From Desulfosporosinus sp. HMP52 (GTDB lineage: Bacteria > Bacillota > Desulfitobacteriia > Desulfitobacteriales > Desulfitobacteriaceae), in contig NZ_JMGA01000044.1 of the NCBI RefSeq assembly GCF_000765145.1, positions 1 to 38,434 on the forward strand: 38,434 nucleotides of DNA. Direction: 5' to 3'. Shown here one piece after another: positions 17,114 to 26,400 of this stretch (position 1 is its first letter; each line of letters begins with the position of its first letter). The notes under the pieces are model-generated. The model ran no database searches. It was not told the origin of the DNA and was given only the letters and a program-made list of their open reading frames with translations. A program made the translations under genes and the position numbers.

Positions 17114-17896
17114 TTGCACATACTGTTTATAGGGGATATAGTGGGAAAACCCGGAAGAGAGGCTGTTAAACGATTCCTGAAACCACTTCAAGAGAAACAT
17201 CAAATTGATGTAACGATTGCCAATGGTGAAAATGCAGCTGCAGGAAAAGGCTTAACCAAAGAGATTGCCGATGAGCTCTATGCCAATGGAATCGAATTCT
17301 TAACAATGGGCAATCATGTTTGGGATCAAAGAGATATTATGAACTTTATTGATCGTGAGTCTAGGTTAATTAGGCCAGCTAATTATCCCGTTGGAGCACC
17401 GGGACAAGGACATGGTTTCATCCGTACTATGGGTAAAAAGATTGGTGTTTTGAATCTTTCAGGCCGGGTATTTTTACCCTCACTAGATGACCCATTCAGT
17501 GGAGCTATTCGCTGGATTAATCAAATCAAACAGGAAACCCCCATCATTATTGTAGATTTTCATGCTGAAGCCACATCAGAAAAGGTTGCTATGGGGTGGT
17601 TTCTAGATGGAAAGGTTAGTGCAGTCATTGGTACTCATACTCATATCCAAACTGCAGACGCTCGCTTACTTGACCAAGGAACAGCGTATATTACTGATGT
17701 CGGTATGACTGGGCCCAGGGATTCAGTACTAGGAGTAAAGAAGGAAATAATTATCAATCGCTTTTTAACTCAGCTGCCTGCAAAGTTTGAATTAGCAAGT
17801 GGACCAATACAGCTGAATGCTGTGGTTTTAGATATTGACGAAGAGACAGGGAAAGCGCGGCGGATCGAAGCAATTCAAGTGACTGGTGAAAAGTGA
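17114..17896 (+). CDS. ymdB: YmdB-family metallophosphoesterase
   Basis: This is a member of the family of Bacillus YmdB, a 2',3'-cyclic nucleotide phosphodiesterase whose gene lies next to rny there too. The 260-residue protein has the metal ligands expected: GDIVG (D8), NGEN (E39, N40), GNHVWD (N67, H68), DFHAE and GTHTHIQTAD. It starts at TTG 17114, eight bases after AAGGAGGG. A TATAAT at 17066-17071 could be its -10. The family is certain; the physiological substrate is inferred from Bacillus, where it affects the biofilm/motility choice. Confidence 0.92.
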   Translation: MHILFIGDIVGKPGREAVKRFLKPLQEKHQIDVTIANGENAAAGKGLTKEIADELYANGIEFLTMGNHVWDQRDIMNFIDRESRLIRPANYPVGAPGQGHGFIRTMGKKIGVLNLSGRVFLPSLDDPFSGAIRWINQIKQETPIIIVDFHAEATSEKVAMGWFLDGKVSAVIGTHTHIQTADARLLDQGTAYITDVGMTGPRDSVLGVKKEIIINRFLTQLPAKFELASGPIQLNAVVLDIDEETGKARRIEAIQVTGEK

Positions 17897-17974
17897 TACT
17901 GCCCAAATTCACCCCAAGGTTTATTGGAAAAATGTTTTATCGATGAAAAATCTGAAAATTCTTTATTGATAAAT

Positions 17975-18004
17975 AGAGGATTTTGTCTGCTCCTTCTCGA
18001 ATAC
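17975..18004 (+). promoter_or_regulatory. sigma-H-type promoter of spoVS
   Basis: AGAGGATTT (17975-17983) is a perfect match to RNAGGAWWW. After a 12-bp spacer, CTCGAATAC (17996-18004) carries the GAAT core of RNNGAATWW. spoVS is a known sigma-H target in Bacillus, which supports the call. Confidence 0.65.
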
Positions 18005-18060
18005 ATATATTCTAAGTTGTGGTAATACTTGTAAATGAATTCGAGCAGGAGGATGTGTCT

Positions 18061-18321
18061 ATGGAAGTTTTAAAAGTCTCAGCAAAATCAAGCCCGAATG
18101 CGGTTGCAGGAGCACTTGCAGGAGTACTTCGTGAAAAGGGCGGCGCTGAGCTACAGGCTATTGGTGCCGGTGCTCTTAACCAGGCTGTAAAAGCCGTAGC
18201 AATTGCACGTGGTTTTGTGGCTCCGAGCGGAGTCGATCTTATATGTATTCCAGCCTTTACAGACGTTTTAATTGAAGGAGAAGAGCGGACAGCAATTAAA
18301 TTAATTGTACAGTCTCGTTAA
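18061..18321 (+). CDS. spoVS: Stage V sporulation protein S
   Basis: SpoVS is a small Alba-like protein needed for late sporulation steps in Bacillus. The 86-residue sequence from MEVLKVSAKSSPNAVAGALA to the end is highly typical, with the basic AIGAGALNQAVKAVAIARG core. The start is ATG 18061 after AGGAGGATG; an in-frame GTG at 18019 lacks a ribosome binding site and would add 14 residues absent from the family. It is monocistronic, with its own promoter and terminator. It is good evidence for an endospore former. Confidence 0.97.
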   Translation: MEVLKVSAKSSPNAVAGALAGVLREKGGAELQAIGAGALNQAVKAVAIARGFVAPSGVDLICIPAFTDVLIEGEERTAIKLIVQSR

Positions 18322-18349
18322 GAAGTTTGGAATACAGAAGGAAGCGATT

Positions 18350-18388
18350 AAACACCTGTTTGCCTAGGTCTAGAGCAAACAGGTGTTT
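18350..18388 (+). terminator. Rho-independent terminator after spoVS
   Basis: A perfect 14-bp stem (18350-18363 with 18375-18388), 11-nt loop, ending in GTTTATTAT. Confidence 0.85.
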
Positions 18389-18462
18389 ATTATACTAGTC
18401 AGAAAGCATAATGATTCCGTTTGTAAAAAAGAACGTTCCGATTATCGAGGGAGGCGGATTGC

Positions 18463-19413
18463 ATGAAATATTATATAATTGACGGTCATTGTGATAGCTT
18501 AAGCTATTATGTCAATGGTGAAAGAACATTGCAAGATCCCCTAGATGGAGGGCATTGGGATATCCGGCGGGCCAGGGCAACAGGCATAACTCTGCAATTT
18601 TTGGCTGCGTATATTGAGGCAGAGTATAAACCTATGATGGCCACACATCGGGGCTTGCAGTTAATTGAAGGTGCTCATCGACTCATTGAAAGTCATAGGG
18701 AACAACTATTTCTTATACAGAGCAAGAACGATCTTAATAATATTCCTGACCCTAAACGAACAGGGATTTTGTTAAGTGTGGAGGGGGGAGAGATATTAGG
18801 ACAAAATCTCTTTATGCTTGACATAATCTATCGTTTGGGAGTGAGAGCCTTAGGACTAACCTGGAACCAACGCAATGAGTTGGGAGATGGGGTTGGAGAA
18901 TTGAATACTAGGAGCAGATTAACGAGTTTAGGAGAAAAAGTCGTCTTACGTATGAATGAATTAGGGATGCTGATAGATGTTTCGCACCTTAACGAAGAGG
19001 GATTTTGGCATGTTACTGAATTGTCTAAGGATCCTATCGTTGCAACACATTCGTGTTCTAAGGCATTGTGTAATCACCCGCGTAATTTAACGGATCAGCA
19101 ATTACTGGCTTTGGCCAAGCATAATGGGGTAGTGGGGGTGAATTTCAATCCAGGCTTTCTAAACGAAAATGGGGCGGCAACGAGAGCAGATGTTGTCCGT
19201 CATATTTGTCATATTGCAGAGGTGGCAGGGGTGGATGCAGTTGGATTAGGGTCGGATTTTGATGGAATTCCTGAAGTGCCAAAGGGGTTAGAACATGTTG
19301 GAGAGTATTGTGATTTACTTGATGATTTAATAAAAGTTGGCTTTTCGACAAAAGATGTTGAAAAGATTAGTTATCGTAACTTTAAAAGAGTACTCCTAGA
19401 AGTTTTAAAGTAA
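18463..19413 (+). CDS. Membrane dipeptidase family (M19) peptidase
   Basis: This is a zinc dipeptidase of the M19 (renal dipeptidase) family, expected to cleave dipeptides in the cytoplasm. The binuclear zinc ligands are present: H9 and D11 (DGHCD), E107 (SVEGGE), H175 (DVSH) and H196 (ATHS). The C-terminal VGLGSDFDGI motif is also typical. The length of 316 residues is normal for the bacterial form, and there is no signal peptide or transmembrane anchor. The ATG follows GGGAGGCGG. It is followed 39 bp later by the PHP gene, probably in the same transcript. Confidence 0.93.
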   Translation: MKYYIIDGHCDSLSYYVNGERTLQDPLDGGHWDIRRARATGITLQFLAAYIEAEYKPMMATHRGLQLIEGAHRLIESHREQLFLIQSKNDLNNIPDPKRTGILLSVEGGEILGQNLFMLDIIYRLGVRALGLTWNQRNELGDGVGELNTRSRLTSLGEKVVLRMNELGMLIDVSHLNEEGFWHVTELSKDPIVATHSCSKALCNHPRNLTDQQLLALAKHNGVVGVNFNPGFLNENGAATRADVVRHICHIAEVAGVDAVGLGSDFDGIPEVPKGLEHVGEYCDLLDDLIKVGFSTKDVEKISYRNFKRVLLEVLK

Positions 19414-19452
19414 GCAATAACAACTTTGCTGCCGGCAAGAAAGGGGTAAGAA

Positions 19453-20301
19453 ATGTCTTCAAGAAATGCGTTATATGAAGTTGATTTGCACTGTCACACC
19501 ACTGCCTCGGATGGTTTATTGACCCCCCGAGAACTTGTTCGCATGGCGGCAGAGATAGGCTTGAAAGGCATTGGAATTACTGACCATGATACAATCCAAG
19601 GCTGGGCTGAGGCTGAAGAAGCCGGAGTCCAATATAAAATAGAAGTACTTCAGGGAGTAGAGCTTAATACAGATTGGAACGGGCAAGAAGTACATATCCT
19701 TGGATATGCACTCGACAATACATCAGCTAAGTTGAATGAGCAGCTTAAAAGTCTTCGTGAAGCTCGTGAACTCCGAATGCAAGATATTTTGAAGTGTTTG
19801 GCCACACTCGATATAGAGCTTCATGATGAGGAAGTTCGGAAGCTATCACAAGGGGATTCCATTGGTCGCCCTCATATAGCCCAGGCTCTTGTAGAACGAG
19901 GTATTGTGCGAGATACTCGTGAAGCCTTTGAGAGGTATCTAGGCAGGGGTGCACCAGCTTACGTTCCACGCTATAAAATAAGTACCGAAGAAGGAATTCG
20001 ATTAGTTCGAGAAGCTCAGGGTGTGGCGGTTCTTGCTCATCCCGGGATGCAGGGACTTGACGACGAGATTCCTGTATGGGCCAAAATGGGTCTTCAGGGA
20101 CTAGAGGTTAGACATTCTGAGCATAGTGAAGAGGATGTCAGAAGATACGCAGCAATTGCCCAACAGTATGAGTTAATTATGACAGGGGGTTCGGATTTCC
20201 ATGGAGAAATACGTAAGCCCGGAGTTGAGCTAGGAGAATGGGGAGTTCCTCTTACTGTTCTCCGACAAATTCAGAGATTATCTATTCTTAACAAAAAATA
20301 G
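19453..20301 (+). CDS. PHP-domain metal-dependent phosphoesterase
   Basis: This protein belongs to the PHP family near TrpH/RNase AM, whose members remove phosphates from nucleotides or short RNAs. Metal-binding motifs are clear: DLHCHTTASDG (H13, H15, D20), ITDHDT (D44, H45), GVELNT, LAHPGM and GGSDFHG. The 282-residue length fits the stand-alone type, with an insertion of helical sequence between the second and third metal motifs. The ATG follows GAAAGGGG. The exact substrate cannot be read from the sequence. Confidence 0.9.
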   Translation: MSSRNALYEVDLHCHTTASDGLLTPRELVRMAAEIGLKGIGITDHDTIQGWAEAEEAGVQYKIEVLQGVELNTDWNGQEVHILGYALDNTSAKLNEQLKSLREARELRMQDILKCLATLDIELHDEEVRKLSQGDSIGRPHIAQALVERGIVRDTREAFERYLGRGAPAYVPRYKISTEEGIRLVREAQGVAVLAHPGMQGLDDEIPVWAKMGLQGLEVRHSEHSEEDVRRYAAIAQQYELIMTGGSDFHGEIRKPGVELGEWGVPLTVLRQIQRLSILNKK

Positions 20302-20378
20302 ATTCCGCAGTAACGGGTTTAAAATGCATTTTTCCGGCATAGACTATTAATACAGATAATGCCGGGGGGGCGTAATGA

Positions 20379-20645
20379 TTGAATTCAAACGAAGAAATAA
20401 AGCTATTAAAGGCCCGTGTCGGAGAATTAGAGCAGCGTGTCGAACATTTACGAGTCAGTCGCAGAGTGCTTATGAACTTGTTAGAGAAGGTAGAAAGAGA
20501 AAAGGTAGCTTTAGTGCGCAACCTGGAAAAGGAAAATGTGCGCTTACAGCGAGATAACAAAAGGTTTGCAAAATGGATTTTTATCAAGAACAGGGAAATT
20601 GTAGAACTTCAAGATAAAATGGAATCATCCGCTAAAAAAGCATGA
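20379..20645 (+). CDS. Small charged coiled-coil protein
   Basis: An 88-residue protein with no recognised family. Residues ~5-60 form one long coiled coil with leucines in heptad positions and many Glu/Lys/Arg (LEQRVEHLR, LVRNLEKENVRLQRD), then a short WIFIKNREIVEL helix. It starts at TTG 20379, about nine bases after a G7 run. The stop codon lies inside the left arm of the following terminator. There is no cysteine, and no signal or membrane segment. It may be a structural or scaffolding protein; the weak start makes me less sure of the N terminus than of the gene. Confidence 0.7.
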   Translation: MNSNEEIKLLKARVGELEQRVEHLRVSRRVLMNLLEKVEREKVALVRNLEKENVRLQRDNKRFAKWIFIKNREIVELQDKMESSAKKA

Positions 20646-20673
20646 ACCACCCTCCGGTGGTTCATGCTTTTTT
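20634..20673. terminator. Strong bidirectional terminator
   Basis: A 12-bp GC-containing stem (20640-20651 with 20656-20667) is extended by A6/T6 to about 18 bp, with a 4-nt loop and T run to 20673. It lies between the convergent coiled-coil gene and the minus-strand HD gene, and can end both. Confidence 0.92.
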
Positions 20674-20691
20674 AGTAAAGTATTTAAAGCG

Positions 20692-21192
20692 TTAGTGTGA
20701 GTTATCCGCTTGCTGCAATATTCGCCCTAAATCAGTATTTGGAGAATGGTGCTCACGAATTAAGTGACAGACAATGGAATTCATTCCGCTTTTTCTGGCT
20801 AAGTATTCACTCCACAGAGAGTGTCGGGTATATATTTTTAAGGGGAATGAAAAAAATGAAGGCCCCTTTTCCAAGATAGACCATAGAGGCTTAGGTGCTT
20901 TATGCATAAGAACAATATAAACCCTTTGCCAGAGACGGATTGAGACAACTGACTTTCCACAATCATGAAGGAGAGCAGCAGAGATCAGATTTTGATAATC
21001 CAAATAAGAAAGAGGATAGCCAGCTTTAAAAATACTTTTGGCGACATCAATGGCATGACGTTGCTCTGCTTTGGACTGGCGCAAAAAAAGTTCCGAAGCA
21101 GCTAATGATAAATGATTAGTTGCCCATTCAATATCGGATGGTTTAATACGGGGCATAATAGTTCGAATGAATTGTTGAATACGGTAAAACAT
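20692..21192 (-). CDS. HD-domain protein (putative phosphohydrolase)
   Basis: A 166-residue single-domain HD protein. The metal-binding series is complete: H46, H76-D77 (LLHDCGKS), H124, H148/H149 (REHHS) and D163. Such proteins hydrolyse phosphoester bonds in nucleotides or second messengers, but the substrate cannot be told. The ATG follows GAAGGAGGTAAAGC, a near-perfect ribosome binding site. Residues 85-120 hold a hydrophobic stretch that may pack against a membrane. The gene is divergent from guaB across 149 bp. Confidence 0.88.
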   Translation of the reverse strand: MFYRIQQFIRTIMPRIKPSDIEWATNHLSLAASELFLRQSKAEQRHAIDVAKSIFKAGYPLSYLDYQNLISAALLHDCGKSVVSIRLWQRVYIVLMHKAPKPLWSILEKGPSFFSFPLKIYTRHSLWSEYLARKSGMNSIVCHLIREHHSPNTDLGRILQQADNSH

Positions 21193-21302
21193 GCTTTACC
21201 TCCTTCATACATCATAATAACAATGATAATGATATACAAGCAAGAGGGGTACAATAACTGAAATGAAAATAATTATTTTGTTATGCTTTTTTAGTCTATT
21301 TC

Positions 21303-21311
21303 TGATATACT
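21303..21311 (+). promoter_or_regulatory. Extended -10 promoter of guaB
   Basis: TGA-TATACT (21303-21311) is an extended -10 element 30 bp before the guaB ATG. No clear -35 is present. No purine riboswitch or PurR-type box was recognised in the short leader. Confidence 0.5.
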
Positions 21312-21317
21312 AATTAG

Positions 21318-22793
<1,476 letters not shown>

Positions 22794-22837
22794 AAAACCT
22801 CTAACCTTAGTTTTAACTCGTGTTTAGTGGGGTTTTT
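22794..22837 (+). terminator. Probable terminator after guaB
   Basis: AAAACC (22794-22799) pairs with GGTTTT, and CTAA (22801-22804) with TTAG (22824-22827), giving a stem with a small internal loop before TTTTT (22833-22837). It is weaker than the other terminators here. Confidence 0.45.
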
Positions 22838-22912
22838 CGGGAGCTCCACCCATATCCTTTTTCATGAATTATATAACTACGAACTATATTAGCCGATAAT
22901 CACCGGGAAGAA

Positions 22913-22935
22913 GGGGGAGAGTGTTACTCTCTCCC
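22913..22935 (+). promoter_or_regulatory. GC-rich hairpin in the leader of the next gene
   Basis: A 10-bp stem (22913-22922 with 22926-22935, one G-U pair) has a 3-nt loop and no T run. It lies 44 bp before ATG 22980. It could stabilise or regulate the mRNA; otherwise nothing was seen in the gap 22838-22979. Confidence 0.35.
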
Positions 22936-22979
22936 TAATAGTTAGTGGAGGAAAAGTTGTTGTAATATAGGGGGTTCTC

Positions 22980-23315
22980 ATGAATTTAGCATTTTGGCGT
23001 TATATGCTTATCCTAAGCTTACTGTTTATTTTTTGGGGTGATTTTTTTGACTCGGGTGGGACGCTTAATCAATTAGCCTTTAATTTTGCACTTTTTTATC
23101 CAATTGGGTTTTTGGTAGGTTATCGCAGGAAGTCTGAAAATTTAGTTTCTGCATATATTGCGGCTTTTTTGTTTAATCTATTATCCTATCTAATTGCTTA
23201 TCTTGTAGAGTTTCCAATTGAAAGTTGGTTAATCGTTGTAGCTGACTTTACAAGTCTTGTTGTTTATCTTAACATTGGAATCTATGTTGGACGACGTGCT
23301 CAATCTAAGGAGTGA
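22980..23315 (+). CDS. Small integral membrane protein
   Basis: An unrecognised 111-residue protein that is almost entirely membrane: about four hydrophobic segments (near 6-24, 28-47, 57-76 and 82-103) separated by short polar loops, with a basic C terminus (GRRAQSKE). The ATG follows AGGGGG. It ends six bases before the glycerate kinase ATG, so the two are co-transcribed and perhaps functionally linked. It could be a small transporter subunit or a membrane anchor, but no motif supports a specific role. Confidence 0.78.
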   Translation: MNLAFWRYMLILSLLFIFWGDFFDSGGTLNQLAFNFALFYPIGFLVGYRRKSENLVSAYIAAFLFNLLSYLIAYLVEFPIESWLIVVADFTSLVVYLNIGIYVGRRAQSKE

Positions 23316-23321
23316 ATCATT

Positions 23322-24479
23322 ATGAAAATCGTTATTGCTCCAGATTCATTTAAAGGCTGTCTAAACGCCTTAGAGGTTGCAAAAGCAATGCGCATGGGGG
23401 TTCAAAGAGTTTACCCGGAAAGCAATATTGAAATGATCCCTATGGCGGATGGCGGGGAAGGAACGGTTGATGCAATCCTTAGCTCAGTTAAAGGAGTTAA
23501 GATTGAGGTTAGTGTTACAGACCCCCTTGGACGACCAATACAGGCCTCCTACGGTCTTATTGATAATGGTCAAACAGCTATTATCGAGATGGCAGCTGCA
23601 TCAGGGTTGACCCTCTTAACTTATAAAGAGAAAAACCCCAGAATAACTTCGACTTATGGAACAGGCTTGCTCATAAGGGATGCTCTTGAGCGCGGTGTAA
23701 ATAAAATTCTTCTCGGGATTGGTGGAAGTGCAACTAATGACGGAGGAGCAGGTATGGCTGTTGCTTTAGGCGTGAAATTGCATGATTCAGAGGGCAGGGC
23801 TTTACCATTGGGAGGAGAAGCGCTTTTAGATTTAGCTTCAATTGATATGTCAGAAATTAATCCGCGCTTGTCCGAAGTTAAAATTGAAGTTGCTTGCGAT
23901 GTTCAAAATACTCTCTGTGGTTCTGAAGGCGCAAGTGCTGTTTACGGGCCACAGAAAGGTGCCAGTCCAGATGATGTAAGAATACTAGATGCCGCTTTGA
24001 AAAATCTTGGAGAGCATATAAGTTTAGTAAAAGGAACTAATTTATTGGAATTAAGCGGCGGGGGGGCGGCAGGAGGACTTGGGGCAGGTGCTGTAGGATT
24101 TTTAGGTGCTCAGTTGAGAGCGGGGTCGCAAATTATCTTAGAAGTGTCAAATGCAGAGGAAAAGATTAAAGACGCAGACTTGGTTCTCACTGGTGAAGGA
24201 AGAACAGACTTTCAGACAGCTTATGGGAAAGTCCCTGTTGGAGTTGCTGCTTTAGCAAAAAAGTACAGTGTACCGGTATTGGTAATATCCGGGTCTGTTG
24301 AGGGGTCTCCTGATGCTTTTTTTGCTCAAGGAATTCAAACTTGTTTTAGTGTTTCCGAAGGGCCCGGAACCTTAGATCAAGCTTTTGCTAAGGTGAAATC
24401 CCAATTGGAGCGTACTGTCTGGAGGGTTATGACGGTTTGGAAACTTGGAAGGGACAGTGTTAATAAAAAAAGTATTTAA
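23322..24479 (+). CDS. Glycerate kinase (GarK/GlxK type)
   Basis: This enzyme phosphorylates D-glycerate, giving 2-phosphoglycerate in the characterised GarK-type kinases and feeding glycolysis. Family motifs: IAPDSFKGCLNALEVA at the N terminus, PMADGGEGTVDA, GIGGSATNDGGAGM, and LTGEGRTDFQT near the C terminus. The length of 385 residues is standard. The ATG follows TAAGGAG, nine bases upstream. No glycerate-producing genes (glyoxylate or serine route) are nearby, so the source of glycerate is not shown here. Confidence 0.94.
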   Translation: MKIVIAPDSFKGCLNALEVAKAMRMGVQRVYPESNIEMIPMADGGEGTVDAILSSVKGVKIEVSVTDPLGRPIQASYGLIDNGQTAIIEMAAASGLTLLTYKEKNPRITSTYGTGLLIRDALERGVNKILLGIGGSATNDGGAGMAVALGVKLHDSEGRALPLGGEALLDLASIDMSEINPRLSEVKIEVACDVQNTLCGSEGASAVYGPQKGASPDDVRILDAALKNLGEHISLVKGTNLLELSGGGAAGGLGAGAVGFLGAQLRAGSQIILEVSNAEEKIKDADLVLTGEGRTDFQTAYGKVPVGVAALAKKYSVPVLVISGSVEGSPDAFFAQGIQTCFSVSEGPGTLDQAFAKVKSQLERTVWRVMTVWKLGRDSVNKKSI

Positions 24480-24577
24480 CTAATAAAATCTCCCTGGAAA
24501 AAGAAGGTAAATAATGGAAGGTGTAGAATGATATATAAGTCAACTATATCTACATTGGTATGCTAGGGGGGGGATTG

Positions 24578-25156
24578 ATGAGTGAATTATCTCGTAGAGA
24601 AAGAAAAAAGAATGAAACCCGAGAAAAGATATTCTCTAATGCTATGCAGTTATTTCGTTCGCAGGGTTTTTCCGCTACCTCAGTTGAACAGATTACCCAG
24701 AAAGCTGATGTAGGCAAAGGAACCTTCTACAATTATTTTCCTACAAAGGAAGCAGTTGTTAAAGAATTTTCCAAGCGATCCTGGCAGAATCTTTCAAACA
24801 GAGGGCGTCAGCCTAGTTTGGGTACACGACAACGTTTAAGTGCCCTCTTACAGGACTGGGCTGAATTTATGATTAAGGATCGTGAAATTGCCTGGGTAAC
24901 TATTCGGAGTCGTGAAGGTGCGGATTACGATATGAGCTTACATTATGGTTTACTGGCAATTCTCACGGTTGGACAACAAAATGGTGAGATCAATAGTGAA
25001 TATGATCCCTCTTTTTTGGCGGAGAGCATTGAAGGAATGATGGTCCAGCACTTTATCCGTTGGCATGTTTCAGGGAGCGGAGATCTCCGTGAAGAACTGA
25101 ACCACGCCTTGGCTGTCTTTTTTAATGGTCTCTCAGAAAAGAAGTGGGAAGCCTGA
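24578..25156 (+). CDS. TetR/AcrR-family transcriptional regulator
   Basis: A 192-residue one-component repressor. The N-terminal helix-turn-helix is typical (TSVEQITQKADVGKGTFYNYFPTKEAVV, about residues 34-61), followed by a divergent ligand-binding domain. I start it at ATG 24578, just after a GGGGGGG site; an in-frame ATG at 24560 overlaps poor context. A short inverted repeat (GATATA 24530-24535 and TATATC 24545-24550) upstream might be its own operator. The next gene, a peptidase, follows by 76 bp and may be a target. Confidence 0.9.
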   Translation: MSELSRRERKKNETREKIFSNAMQLFRSQGFSATSVEQITQKADVGKGTFYNYFPTKEAVVKEFSKRSWQNLSNRGRQPSLGTRQRLSALLQDWAEFMIKDREIAWVTIRSREGADYDMSLHYGLLAILTVGQQNGEINSEYDPSFLAESIEGMMVQHFIRWHVSGSGDLREELNHALAVFFNGLSEKKWEA

Positions 25157-25232
25157 GGGATCTAAATAATTATTTATGTTATTACTCATATCCCTTCGTT
25201 GTACACATAACTTTCAACGGAGGGGTTTTTTA

Positions 25233-26309
25233 ATGCGTGCAAGAAATACACCCAGAGATTTAGGGCTTTGGATGGGTCTGATGCCAGCAGGAGAGAATAA
25301 TGATATAACTGATGTACCAGGAGTTCGAGTAGGGCATCTGTCATTAATTGAAGGGTCTGGCCCCCTGATTAAGGGAAAGGGACCTGTAAGGACGGGGGTA
25401 ACAGCGATTTTGCCACGACCGGGGAATCTCTATCGCCAACCATGTAAGGCTGGGATAGAGGTGATAAATGGATATGGCAAATCTCTTGGAGTTCCCTTCA
25501 TTCAAGAAACGGGCATTCTAAATTCACCGGTTTTATTAACGAATACCCTTAGTGTAAATGATGTAGCAAATGGAGTGATTACCTATCTCCTACAACAGAA
25601 CCCTGAAATAGGGAACGATGCCAGAACTCCAAACGTTGTTGTAATGGAATGTGATGATTCGTATTTGAATGACATTAGAGGACGTCATGTAAAGTCATGG
25701 GATGCGATATTAGCATTGCAGCGTGCTTCAAAGGGGCCTATTGAGCAGGGAAGTGTGGGGGCTGGAGTTGGAATGTCTTGTTTTCAATTAAAAGGAGGTA
25801 TAGGGAGCTCTTCACGATTAGTTCAAGGTCAAAACCGTCGTAGTTATGTTGTGGGAATTATTGCGTTAGCAAACTTTGGTCTATTAGAGGATTTTATCTT
25901 AATGGGAGTTCCGGTTGGAAAATTATTATCCCTAAAGGAATTAGGCTATATCCCCGGGTCTTTAATTCTCGTAGGAATAACGAATGCCCCCTTGTCCCGT
26001 TGGCAATTGAAGCAATTGGCAGGCAGAGCAAGTTTAGGAATGGCTCGGACTGGCTCAATCTCTATGCAAGGCAGTGGTGACTTTTGTTTAATGATTAGTA
26101 ATAATACTCATGATGAGCAATACTTGTCAGACTGGGCTTTAGATGATTTTTTTAGGGCAGTGGTTGAAGCAAGTGCCGAGAGTATTTGGAATTCTATGTT
26201 TTCGGCTAAGACTATGGAAGGAAGAGATGGGCGTATTCGTTTAGCCCTTCCAATTCAAGAAACACTAAAGATATTACGTAGTTGGCAAGGGGGTTTGGCA
26301 GAAAGTTAA
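25233..26309 (+). CDS. P1-family (S58, DmpA-type) peptidase
   Basis: This protein belongs to the DmpA/BapA aminopeptidases, Ntn-like enzymes that self-cleave before a serine to create the active site. The family motifs ITDVPGVRVGH, NGYGKSLGVPF, GSVGAGVG and TNAPLSRWQLKQLAGRA are present. The expected cleavage point is Gly242-Ser243 in PGSLILV, matching the Gly-Ser of DmpA, so the enzyme should process into alpha and beta chains. The start is ATG 25233 after CGGAGGGG; a longer in-frame start at 25176 has no ribosome binding site. The length is 358 residues. The substrate (N-terminal D- or L-amino acids, or beta-peptides) cannot be told. Confidence 0.9.
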   Translation: MRARNTPRDLGLWMGLMPAGENNDITDVPGVRVGHLSLIEGSGPLIKGKGPVRTGVTAILPRPGNLYRQPCKAGIEVINGYGKSLGVPFIQETGILNSPVLLTNTLSVNDVANGVITYLLQQNPEIGNDARTPNVVVMECDDSYLNDIRGRHVKSWDAILALQRASKGPIEQGSVGAGVGMSCFQLKGGIGSSSRLVQGQNRRSYVVGIIALANFGLLEDFILMGVPVGKLLSLKELGYIPGSLILVGITNAPLSRWQLKQLAGRASLGMARTGSISMQGSGDFCLMISNNTHDEQYLSDWALDDFFRAVVEASAESIWNSMFSAKTMEGRDGRIRLALPIQETLKILRSWQGGLAES

Positions 26310-26400
26310 TGTGATAGGAATGTTATGCAGATTATTTGTCATGATCTTCGTACTTAGCGCGTAAACATCCTTATGGAGTAAAGCTAAGGGAGGGTCATTG

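Noticed and set aside
20375-20557. Alternative frame starting at ATG 20375
   Set aside because: It shares the ribosome binding site with TTG 20379 but its Arg/Ser-rich product lacks structure, whereas the TTG frame gives a regular coiled coil and runs to the terminator.
21211-21240. Fur-box-like sequence (AATGATAATGATAT) between the HD gene and guaB
   Set aside because: Only half of the palindrome matches, and neither neighbour is an iron gene.
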